From: Rhyzopertha dominica
Lineage: Eukaryota; Arthropoda; Insecta; Coleoptera; Bostrichidae
Assembly (NCBI GenBank): GCA_025024175.1
Contig: QCXZ01000001.1
Span: 40,294,942-40,358,941, forward strand
Direction of reading: 5' to 3'
DNA: 64,000 bases
Made by a program: the position numbers and the translations under genes
Notes under the pieces: model-generated
What the model was told of the DNA's origin: nothing
The model's database searches: none
The model's input: only the letters and a program-made list of their open reading frames with translations
Part shown: positions 55,196-64,000 of the stretch, in pieces
How positions within the stretch are numbered: position 1 is the stretch's first letter
Layout of the letters: each line of letters begins with the position of its first letter

Positions 55196-56448
55196 AATTG
55201 GGTATTTGCCATGTATTTATATTTTATTAAATTGCATATTAATAGGTAGCATCTAATCCACAAATTAGCTGTGACAGCTTATAAATTCGAAAAAATGGAT
55301 CGTAAGGTGTATTTTTAATATTAAAAATGTGAATATTTTAAAGGGACTTCCAAAACGCGAACATATTGGCCGTGACGTCAAGTGTCTCGTAAATGGCCGC
55401 TTGTTTACATCTAGGGTCAGCGCGTCACGCGTCAGCCTCAGCCCGTCAATTTATCAGTTTGTTGTTTGCGTTCATTTTGCGACAAGCGAATTTAAATAAG
55501 CCAAGAAAAAGTGAAATACTTATGAGTTACGACTTCATTATTATGGAATTTGTATAGCGACGAGCGGTTCAACGCGGCGGAGAAGGAACGTAAAAGCAAC
55601 ATCATAGGTGAACTTTTTATCAAAAAAACGTAGCATTGATAATTTGATCACAGTGGGTTGTTGGAAACATACTATTTGTATTTACCCTAAACTTGACATT
55701 TATTTTAGAGGTCAGAATAAATATAAATTGCCATTTATTTTCAGGACTCTTGCGGCTCGTTTCCGGTCTGGCTAACAGTCGAATATATGGGGAACAACGT
55801 CGTTCATTATTATGTTTCCCTCTATCAACTTAAAACGCATATAATTTTTCATATCCCCTTCAAGCTATAATAAAATGGAAATTGAATGGTAAATACTTAT
55901 AACCTTAAAAACAATAATAAAACTTACAGTAAGAATTAAGATGATCTTCACAACAGAAAAACAAACATTGCGATTTCGGCATATCACGTCTAGGGGCCTT
56001 AAACAACTTTTTCATACGTTGATAATCTCGAGGAATGGTTACAAAAATTTTGTTAGCTGTACTGACAGTACTTTTATAACCATGTACAAAACAACACTTG
56101 TTTTGTTTTCCATAGTAATAGACGCTTGTAAAATTACACAAATCACTTTTTGGTGCGACCTCTTACACCGTCCTTTCAATAAACACAACACAAAAGCTTT
56201 TTCAATACAGGAATGATACTACACCATTAAACAGCACGCTGCTGGGTAATGTTTACATGACACTTGACGTCACGAGTTGAATAACCTCGGATAGAAGCGT
56301 TTTGGCGGTGACTCCTAAGATTCGAATTTCAGACCTGGAATTCTCTACCTACAAATATTTTTTTTGTTTTTTTTAACATGGCGTACGGTATATATGCACT
56401 TCAAGATTCATTTTACGTAATTTTCAAAAAAAGTGATAATACCCAATT
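55196..56448 (-). mobile_element. THAP-domain transposon relic, copy 2
   Basis: Matches 29950-30831 (plus 33721-33770) in reverse orientation, but without the 2.9 kb insertion, so it shows the empty site. The 11-mer AATTGGGTATT at 55196-55206 recurs inverted at 56438-56448 and may mark the element ends. A THAP-coding exon is at its 5' side. P- or Kolobok-like origin is inferred from the THAP domain; no catalytic domain is seen. Confidence 0.55.
55929..56141 (-). pseudogene. THAP zinc-finger exon
   Basis: A THAP domain is a C2CH zinc finger that binds DNA. The frame reads KCCFVHGYKSTVSTANKIFV, then TIPRDYQRMKKLFKAPRRDM and KSQCLFFCCEDHLNS. The final C...H pair (CCEDH) is present and the first Cys is kept, but the second Cys of the C-x-x-x-C pair is Tyr (HGY). 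Copy 1 keeps that Cys (PGC) but lost the first. The exon ends at a canonical donor (GTAAGT, minus strand, 55922-55927), the usual exon boundary after CCEDHF in THAP genes. A possible ATG lies upstream in another phase. Confidence 0.65.
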
Positions 56449-56449
56449 C

Positions 56450-58674
56450 AAGGTGGGGCTATAATTATCCTCCCCAGTAATAAGTGATCCAATTCGATCA
56501 TAATTTAGTCAAATATTTGTACGAACAGTACAGCAGTAATGCAAGTCTCAACAATCTTTGCTTAAATAGTTTTATATACTGAAATGTTTTACTTGATTAA
56601 ATGGCCAATAACAAATCCAATTTTTTTAATTTTGTCTTCATCCAAGGGAGAATTTCATGTATTTGTTGCTATTAGGGAACTTACAGGAGATTCATCTGAA
56701 GATTAAATTTCAATCAATAATAATAATTTATGCTAATAATTTTACTCACCGTTGATTACAAGTACACAATATTCTTCATCGAGCCATAAATTGTATGATT
56801 TATTAGTTTCAGGATCATAACCTTCTAAATTGCTAGATTTTTTCATATCAACAACTTCGCTGTGTTATATGCCACCTCAAAATCTAACTGGGCATTGTAC
56901 TTCGAAGGGACAAAATATAATTTTTCAATGCGACCAAATGTGAACTGCCAACTGCAACCAAGTGATGCAAGCATTCTAACCTTCAATCAACAATTTCCCG
57001 TGTTGTGGTGTGACGACCTAAAAAATCAGCAAGTGTTCAGGGATAACGGATAGGTAGAACATTTCATACTTGAGTGTTTTATCGCCTAAAACCAATGGAT
57101 CAGTATTAGCTGTTGCCCATAACAGTTTTTAGCTGTTATCGTGCGTAAAAGTAAAGCACATAGTGATAGTGAGGGTATGGGGGAATGTAGGTACCATATA
57201 AATAGAGAGAAAATATCTTCCTGCAAAAATCCTTAGGTCACGCGGTTATGGTGTCCGGGATACGTGTTCTAGCTAAGTATGACAAGATTACGACTTGCAC
57301 AAGGTGATTCCTTCATGAAGACGGTGAGTTCAAAGTCTTCAGATCAGATATTCACGTTATTCAAGTAGTTAACAAAAGGGGGCGGTGTATCCCAGATCAC
57401 TAGTTGTGTGCGGCATGTTTTCCAGGTATTGCTATGCTCCAAGGGAGACTCGTATCAAGTACCTACTACGCTACTATAACAAGTATCGATAGTACGTGCC
57501 CTTAGGGAGTGAGCTTTGTGTCGCTAGAAGGTTCCGTATTGTAGTTTAAGTGTTTACGTCAAGGTAAAGGCTTACTCCACGCGTTTGTTATTCCAAGTGT
57601 CGCAGTATCTGGTGTCTGTCATAAAAAAAAACGACTATAAATTCATTCAACAACCTATTATGACCATACAGCTAAAAATAATAAAGATGAAGGGTCATCA
57701 AAACCGTCATGTTTGTTTCAAGTGCCATCGTTAAAATAACAAATCTTTAGTGCGAATTTTTTTGTCTAGTTTTTAGACTAATAACCAGGGCAACATAGAG
57801 CGGAGCATTTGCTTTCTTTGGAATATAGAGCTGTAAAGTCGGGTTCAACTTATCAAACTGTCTAGAAACTTTTAGTACTTCCCGGTTTGCATCATTTGAA
57901 AACAGCACGTCTTAGTCGATTTCGTACAAACTGCTGAAATGTTACTCCCAAGTGGAGCGGTAAAACTTACATGCTGCTGAAACAATGTCTTATTTTATGA
58001 GGAGAATGCACCCAGCCAACGACGTTGCAGTTAGAAGTTAGCGCCAATTGTGGCAGTGGAGCGAACCCTGCTAAAAGTTGGCTGATGTCCTGTTTAATGT
58101 GTGCAGCACGGCCATTTTTTATTAACGGATGTGTAATTTCATCTGAAAAGTGGTGAGTTCCCAGGGGTGTCATGGAAAAGTAGAAATTACAGCGCGCAGC
58201 TTCAAAAGCCCGCTTGATTGTGTATCACACAGCGAAGTAATTCAGCGCTAGAATGCATTAAAGGGTATATCCGTATATGGGAAATCTGCCCCCACGGCTT
58301 TTTTTTTATTGGAACTTGGGGGTCGTTTTAGTGCCATATAAAGATAATTCAGTCAAATTATCAGCTCTTAATCTCAATCATTTTCCAAATTTTTCAAAAA
58401 AAACCTTTTTCGATTTTATTATTTTTTTAATAGTAAAATTGACAATTAGATAATTACACTTTTTTTTAAATTCTTACGAGTAAAAGGCATGAAAAAATAT
58501 TTTTTATGATTTCCAGAAGAACAGCCGATTTTTGGCAAAAAAGTAAAATTTTAATCTTTTTGAAATCCTTTGTGAAAAGTGTCACTCATTAAATTTTGTC
58601 AGAACCGGTCTATCTCTGTAACTTCATCGATTTTTTTTGAAGTAGGTACCTAATAGGAATATTTAGTGAATTAT
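56450..58674. other. unassigned stretch
   Basis: No firm gene. On the minus strand, 56755-56856 reads KKSSNLEGYDPETNKSYNLW, then LDEEYCVLVING, running into a donor-like GTGAGTAA. It looks protein-like but matches no family I know. The long T/A runs at 58380-58500 are low complexity. Confidence 0.35.
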
Positions 58675-59554
58675 GTACTTCCACATCCAACGAATGAAAA
58701 GTACTGTATTGCGAAAAAAATTTTCAAAATTTGCTCATTCGCTTTAAAATGGTCGAAAACGCAAAAAAACAAATTTTGAGCAAAAAAATATTTCTTGTCT
58801 GTGTGTCTGTGGTTTTGATGTGGACACGATAACTTTCGAAAGACTTAATATATGAACTTGATATTTGGCAAACGTATAAATCTCAACTACTCAAAGCGAC
58901 CTGTTGTTTGTGGTGTAAGTAGGGTATCGGGAAGGGGGCGAAATTGGGGGGGGGAACTAACCTTTTTGCAAATTTTTATTTTTTAATTTTTGTTTCGTTT
59001 TAGTATGTGATTAGTAGTATAACTGCGAGTATTATTCGTTCTTATTATAAATTTTCGGTGCAGCAAACTGTTTAGTAGGTATTAGCAAAAAAGCGTCACT
59101 TAAAGAGAACGGTTTTTCCTAAATATCTTCGAATATATTTAATATATTCAAAAAATAAAAATACCATCAGATAGAAAATAAAATTTCTCACAAAAAGTGT
59201 CTGAGAAAATTTATCCAAAATTTTGACATTTTCGCAATATTTTCAAAAAACCTATTTTTGACCCCGCTCCTACGATTTTTGTTAAATTTTGTAGAAAAAC
59301 AAATTTCTGATCAGAAAGTACTTTCGTATTTTTTTTTGTTAAGTTAATAATTTTCGAGTTATTTGGAAAAAACCGATTTTAAAGATTTATATATTTTTGC
59401 TAATATCACAAGGACTGTTTGTCTTAGAAAAAATGTGTAGAGAGAAAAAATGCTCAAAACCTGATTACTAATCGTATAGTATAAGAAATAAAAACGTAAA
59501 TGTCATTTTGACAATTGGACGTGGAAGTATTGATTCAATTTGCAGCGGTTTTTT
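58675..59554 (-). repeat. unclassified ~0.86 kb repeat, copy 2
   Basis: Reverse-orientation copy of 28339-29195. Left border GTACTTCCACATCCAACG; right border CAATTGGACGTGGAAGTATT followed by the shared GATTCAATTTGCAGCGG. A 64-codon frame at 59540-59734 starts at its edge and is not shared with copy 1. Confidence 0.8.
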
Positions 59555-60344
59555 AGTAATGGTGCTCCTCCAAATGAAGTAAATTTTCAATCATCACAAA
59601 GTAAATTAATATACGAGTATTTGCCTTATGAACTAGACTTTTCGAAGAAAGGAAAGGGGATGCCTAGAAAGCACGAAATTTTGGTTGTTGACAGTACATA
59701 TAATAATTTTAATAAACTGTTCTGTCACAAATAAAATACATCTAGAAAATGAAAGCTTTTATAAAATTACTTGTTCTTGGGGCAAACGTTACATATGTCA
59801 GACCCTCAGACAAAAAAAAATAAGTACAACTTTGGAAGAACACATTATGTACTACTAGGCTGTAACAAATAGGTATATTTTCCGTAGCTAAATATGACTG
59901 ATTTTGGCAAAAGACGAGTTTTACAAAGATAAAAATATTACACACTTTAGATAATAGGAGCTATAGAAATTTCTAGAATTACCTACGGATATCTTAATAT
60001 GAATAAATGAAATTATGAATTGGGCTATATTTGGAAGGCAATTTTGTAGTTTGCTTGTGTCAAGTAATTCCTNTATGTACATTATATCTAGTAGTTACTA
60101 GAACGGTTTAGACTTAAGACGTATCGCTTCATTAGTGATTTGTTTATTTAACTTCAAAACTTTGTTTGAACTTGCGTCAGAAATTTTTTGGAGGTTCTGT
60201 TTCTTAACAGGAATTTTAGCAGGATTATAGATTAATAGAAAAGTCAGATTTATGACAGGTATGCGTTTTTCTGGTAACACAATAATCTTGTCTCATGGAT
60301 GCTGAAAGCATTTACACTCTTATTTAGTTAACTAACAGTACATA
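59555..60344. other. unassigned stretch
   Basis: No gene or repeat recognised; N at 60073. Confidence 0.4.
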
Positions 60345-61144
60345 CATCGTCTGTCAATTCCGAGACTGGCTAAATAAAAACTAAAGAAAAATAAAGACAA
60401 AGAGCTTATTACATTAGGTATTCTGCATAGTCTCCTCCAACTTGAATGCAATGAACAGAGCGCTCATACAATTATGTGAAACTGTCGAAAAATTCCTTTT
60501 TTGAGACCTTGTCCAATTAGCGCATCACCCTGCCTTGAATATCAGTTACATGCTCGTAGCGTTGACTTGGCACTTGTTTTTTTTTTTGCTAGAAACTACA
60601 CTACAGTTCCCGCCGTGTGGGCGTTGGTTTTTGTTCAGGCGTGAAGGTGCGCACACACCTTGCTTTTCATCAAGGCATTGCGGATAATATCCTGGACACT
60701 TGATTGCGAGATGTTGAACTCTTTTGCAATAGTTCTGCACGAAAGAGGACAGTCGGCTGTCAGCGAACGAATTTTTTCGGTGTTGTCGTCGGAGGAGTTT
60801 GTGCTGTCCTTCTTTAAAATGTCTAAACCACTCAAACACTCGTGCACGATTAAACAATCATCCCCCTAAACTATCTTCGTAGACTCGAATGTCTCCGTAG
60901 CTGTTTTCTCGTGTAAAACGTGAAATCAGATCATCGCCCGTTAATCCATCGCGATTTCGTTACAAAACACGGTTAACACTTTATGTTCGCGCGGCTGCTA
61001 CATAACAATAGCTGATCTGATCTGACTGACAGACTGCACCTATGATGTTTACAATTATTACTTTAAGGTGTCACCGTCGTCAAAGACCTGGAGCTACCCA
61101 TACGTCGGCAAAAAAAACCGTCTCGAAATTTTTTGGACAGACTG
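60345..61144 (-). mobile_element. internally deleted mariner, ~800 bp
   Basis: The left end (CGTCTGTCAATTCCGAGACT) and the right end (reverse complement CAGTCTGTCCAAAAAATTTC, then GAGACGG) are inverted near-copies, with TA at both borders (60343-60344 and 61145-61146). The transposase on the minus strand is reduced to its N-terminal DNA-binding part joined to its C-terminus, with the catalytic core missing. Such deletion derivatives are typical non-autonomous mariners. Confidence 0.8.
60420..60985 (-). pseudogene. mariner transposase relic lacking its catalytic core
   Basis: From 60985 downward: KTATETFESTKIV, GDDCL, NRARVFEWFRHFKEGQHK (mariner consensus TYxMLKxAYGDDCLSRxxVFEWFKRFKEG). Then comes a second helix-turn-helix, NTEKIRSLTADCPLSCRTIA, KEFNISQSSVQDII. 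After a jump follows the C-terminal TDIQGRVMR, LDKVSKKEFFDSFTQLYERS, VHCIQVGGDYAEY. The D-D-D core is absent. Frames shift at 60840 or nearby. The C-terminus resembles a different mariner branch from the N-terminus, but both are too short to prove a chimera. Confidence 0.8.
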
Positions 61145-62354
61145 TATATTATAAAGCAACATTACTTGAAATATATTTATATAGTAATAACCGGTGGTAC
61201 AAATCGCTAATAGTTGCGTTAAGAATAAAAACAACGAATCTTTTAATAAGTACGTAAAAAATATCTTTATTGAACTGCTAATAAGTACGTCTATTAAAAG
61301 AAAACAACGATCTGATGTGTGTTTACAGAAGCAGTCGGGTCATATTTTAATGATACTGAAACGTGAAATCAGTGATGTTGGTATCGTGCCAGCGGGCAGT
61401 TGCCTTGAACGGTCTCCGTAACGCAAGGTAGCGTTTCGGACAAGATGTAGTGAGCTTCTTGGTGTGTTACGGCAACCGGGTTGCTTTATTATTACCCTTT
61501 GCAACCCAAATCTGATTTTCTGTTCCGCCCTGTCCGTATTACTCGTCCGCCCGGCCAGTTATGATATGTTGCTTTGATATGCTGTGTATGCAGTACAAGG
61601 GTTGATGTAATATTGGTTCTCCTCTAGGCTGTTTGTGTTCGTTTTGTTTGAAGGAAATGCCCTATTTGTCTTGTTCAGAATGAGGAAACATGAGATAAAC
61701 GCTACCCCCTGTGGGCATACAGATAAAGGGAAAAACAAAATTTTATCATGGACGCTCCGTGGGCAAAGAAATGACGGTGATATAATTTAGTATCCTGCCT
61801 TTGGAGCTTTGTTCTGATTACGTTGATTGTTAGAACGCTTTTTGACTTTGAATACACGTTTTATTTTCATGTTTGGAATTTGGCCTAAAAACTGTTTCCA
61901 GGGCGTAAGGAATTTGCAGGGCATGATTTTATTGTTTCCGATTTGTTTAAATTAAATTTTGAAGTTAACTGGACACTTCTACAAAGCATGTATTAACGGC
62001 GACTATAAAAAGTTACTACCTCGGGCTGCAGAAACATCTATGAATTTGTAGTTTACGTTTCTTAATAATACACTAATTTTAAATTTAACAGCATTTAGAT
62101 ATGTAAATTACAAGCAAGTTACTTTTTGTTCGAAGTAAATTTGTTATAATTGAGAATTATGTGTATATGTACTTAAGAAATTGCAGGAGATTGATCTAAC
62201 GTATTCCGCCATTTACTAGCAAGCACTAACTGGCGGGTGGTATTAGTGTCGGTGGATAATGCAGTTGCCCATTGTATCATTTTTCGCAAAATTCTTCAAA
62301 TTCAGTTCACCGCAATATTGTACAAGAAGACTATATACTGGAAGATTGAAAGGT
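61145..62354. other. unassigned stretch
   Basis: No gene or repeat recognised. Confidence 0.4.
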
Positions 62355-63062
62355 AAAAATAATCACGTTTATATACAAAAAGGGAGATAGGAAACATTTC
62401 TTAAATAATAGAGGGATAACACTGACGAGTATACCATACAAAACACTAAAAAGAATACTAGAAAGAGGACTTACAGACGAAATCGAAGTAACGCGTCATA
62501 GGTTTAGAACTGAAAGATTTAATTTCACAATAAGACAAACGGAAGAAAAATTAATCGGAATAGGAAAAACAAAGCATATTTGGTTTATCGAGTTGCAAAA
62601 AACTTTTGGCAGAATAAAGGGAGGTAAATGACGTTTGGTAGTCTCTAGAAAGGAGAGGAATAGGAAAAGAAAACCCTTAGGGCTTGTAGAATAACAATAA
62701 AACTAAGGTAAAAACGCATGACTTAGAATTGAAGAAGTGATATTGCGAGAACTACTCGTGGCAGATGGTATCGTACTGGTTGCAGACTTTGAAGAAAAGC
62801 TGCAAAAGAATTTATTAACATATAGGGAAGTTTAAAGAAGATAAATATGAAAATAAACACACAGAAGACAAAAACTATAGTAGTTGCAAATAGAAACACA
62901 GCATACAATGACATAAGATAAAACAATCTGGAGCAAGTAAACAATTATAATTATATAGACACAAGCATCGAAGAAAAGAGGTAAATGAGAGAATAGAAGA
63001 CAGGATGAATCCAGAATATGGAAAAAAGGTGCCCAGGGAAGTGAAGACAGTAGTTATCATAA
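62355..63062 (+). pseudogene. RTE-type LINE reverse transcriptase relic, part 1
   Basis: Reads NRGITLTSIPYKTLKRILER, RHRFRTERFNFTIRQTEEKL, HIWFIELQKTFGRIKGG, then LLVADGIVLVADFEEKLQKN (the catalytic FADD has become VADG). Next come KINTQKTKTIVVANRNTAYN, EQVNNYNYIDTSIEEK and VPREVKTVVIIKV. The order fits RTE/BovB-type reverse transcriptases (RHGFRxGRSTTD, FIDLxKAFD, LLFADDIVLVA, INxxKTKxM, YLGxxI). There are many frameshifts and stops. It continues after the palindromic insert at 63390. Confidence 0.8.
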
Positions 63063-63389
63063 AAGTAAGTAGTGCCCCTCTCTTTGATCATTGGCTGGGA
63101 TGTTCTGTCATCCAACTGAAATAGCGAATTCTATTTCAGTTGTACATCTTGCCAACAATGCGGAGAGGGGCATTAGCCGGTAATAAAGTGCAAATTTGTA
63201 TTTCTATCTGCTGGTCATTACACCCTAAATCCATTGTAGCAACATGTGTTTTGAAGAGGAGAGCGAGACGAGGAATCCTTAATTCACATGTTATTTCCAA
63301 CTTATCCCGCTCCGCGTTGTTGGCAAGATTTGCAACTTACGTCAGAATTAACTATTTCGGTTGGACGGCAGTATGGATAATGTATATTA
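63063..63389. mobile_element. palindrome-rich MITE-like insert in the LINE relic
   Basis: Interrupts the LINE relic. AGTGCCCCTCTCTTT (63071) is inverted at GGAGAGGGGCATT (63162-63174). Between them lies a hairpin, AACTGAAATAG/CTATTTCAGTT, around CGAATT. A further 19-bp inverted pair, ATCTTGCCAACAATGCGGA (63146) and TCCGCGTTGTTGGCAAGAT (63313), extends the fold. The exact borders and target duplication are uncertain. Confidence 0.5.
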
Positions 63390-63712
63390 CAGTCATGGAC
63401 ATGAGATTTTGAAAGAAGACAGAAAACTTTATAAGGAAAACATAGTTATTAATGAAGCAGTAGTGGAGAAACTAAAAGTAAAATCTGTAATGTAAGTAGT
63501 GGATAGGAGGCAATTGGGATGGTCAGGGCACCTGCATAAAATGGGAGAGGAAGGGAAATAAATAGGAAGACTAAGAGAGACACGAAGAATAAGTGAACAG
63601 GAGCAAGAAAAGAATGAAATAGAATGGAAGGGCATACATAAAAGTGCATTATATACTCGTAGGTCATTGAAAGAAAACATAAGAAGACAATTAAGAAGGT
63701 AAGTAAGATATA
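63390..63712 (+). pseudogene. RTE-type LINE relic, part 2 (C-terminus)
   Basis: Reads HGHEILKEDRKLYKENIVIN, EAVVEKLKVKSVM, then VVDRRQLGWSGHLHKMGEEG and GRLRETRR. The R-R-Q-L-x-W-x-G-H-L-x-R-M block is the typical end of RTE/BovB-type ORFs, so this completes the relic at 62355-63062. Confidence 0.75.
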
Positions 63713-63793
63713 TTATGCTCCAACAACGGTAGATGGATTAAAATTTTGAATAAATATTAATAATTTTCCTGGTCACAGGAGGACCTACAGTAT

Positions 63794-63976
63794 ATGGCAT
63801 GCATATCACCCTATGAAAAAAAAGCGCAGCGTGCACTTAAGGATTTAACCGAATGCTTGTTGGAAAATGATCTTGTCCTAAACAAAGAATGGGAGTTTTC
63901 AACATTAAATCTTCTTGGCTTTGTACTTAGTTTAGATGTTAGAAAGTGTTTATTTGCAGGACATATTTTCTTATAA
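63794..63976 (+). pseudogene. possible Ty3/gypsy-type reverse transcriptase scrap
   Basis: The 60-codon frame reads YEKKAQRALKDLTECLLEND, then LVLNKEWEFSTLNLLGFVLS. This resembles the segment after the YxDD motif in Ty3/gypsy RTs (HxxxLxxVLxxLxxxxLxLNxxKCEFxxxxxxFLGFxxS). The conserved Lys-Cys of KCEF is Trp here. The fragment runs to the edge of recognisable sequence and the YxDD itself is not seen. Confidence 0.4.
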
Positions 63977-64000
63977 GGAAATAAAAATTCAATCAAACGT

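Larger units (their letters stand above)
53820..56470. repeat. outer inverted pair resembling Tc1-type ends
   Basis: The left CATAACTATAGTCCCATCTT (about 53820) and the right, reverse complement GATAATTATAGCCCCACCTT (about 56465), are inverted near-copies. They resemble the ends of the Tc1-like element at 54035-55053, so they may be the ends of an older, larger relative into which later sequence was inserted. No target duplication was confirmed. Confidence 0.4.

Overview
This window is non-coding eukaryotic DNA, almost certainly from an insect or close relative. It is AT-rich, has scattered single N calls typical of a draft assembly, and shows no operon structure or ribosome-binding sites. 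TAGGTA-type words are common, which hints at Lepidoptera or Hemiptera, but the order cannot be fixed. I found no intact host gene. The recognisable content is a dense graveyard of transposable elements from several superfamilies. It also holds one host pseudogene (the RNA polymerase III subunit RPC3), one tRNA-like sequence and two short exon-like islands.

Layout. 0-17 kb: one arm of a ~500 bp repeat whose inverted partner lies near 48.4 kb, two members of a small inverted-repeat family, a hammerhead-ribozyme-like core, and a ~1.2 kb foldback element (6.4-7.6 kb). This is followed by mostly featureless DNA with a LINE scrap and an exon-like island at 10.8 kb. 16.7-23 kb: a tRNA-Ala-like sequence, a mariner relic, an outer hAT element (18164-20802) carrying an inner hAT element (19511-20490), each with an exact 8-bp target duplication, a Penelope tail, and a mariner-type element with long inverted ends (21602-23009). 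25.6-28.3 kb: a mariner transposase relic split by a third hAT element with its own exact 8-bp duplication. 28.3-34 kb: an unclassified ~0.86 kb repeat, then a THAP-domain (P- or Kolobok-like) relic interrupted by a 2.9 kb long-inverted-repeat element. That element's arms carry a ~21-bp minisatellite built on a 14-bp palindrome.

34.7-45.9 kb: an LTR-like promoter patch, small MITEs, a CR1/Jockey-type reverse transcriptase relic, a Penelope tail, a DDE_3 transposase relic, the RPC3 processed pseudogene, a Tc1/mariner relic and a short satellite array. 47.8-53.7 kb: a second exon-like island, the partner of the first repeat, a 240-bp MITE, and a PIF/Harbinger relic (transposase tail plus Myb/SANT partner) interrupted by a Penelope-like element with a 14-bp target duplication. 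A CR1-type tail follows. 53.8-64 kb: a nearly full-length but broken Tc1-like element, the second THAP relic, the second copy of the ~0.86 kb repeat (mirror order relative to 28-30 kb), an internally deleted mariner, an RTE-type LINE split by a palindromic insert, and a possible Ty3/gypsy reverse transcriptase scrap.

The insertions can be ordered by nesting. Mariner is older than the hAT at 25.7 kb, the outer hAT region older than the inner hAT, PIF/Harbinger older than Penelope, and the THAP relic older than the long-inverted-repeat element. No gene here appears to work with another; the only functional pairing visible is the fossil PIF transposase and its Myb/SANT partner.
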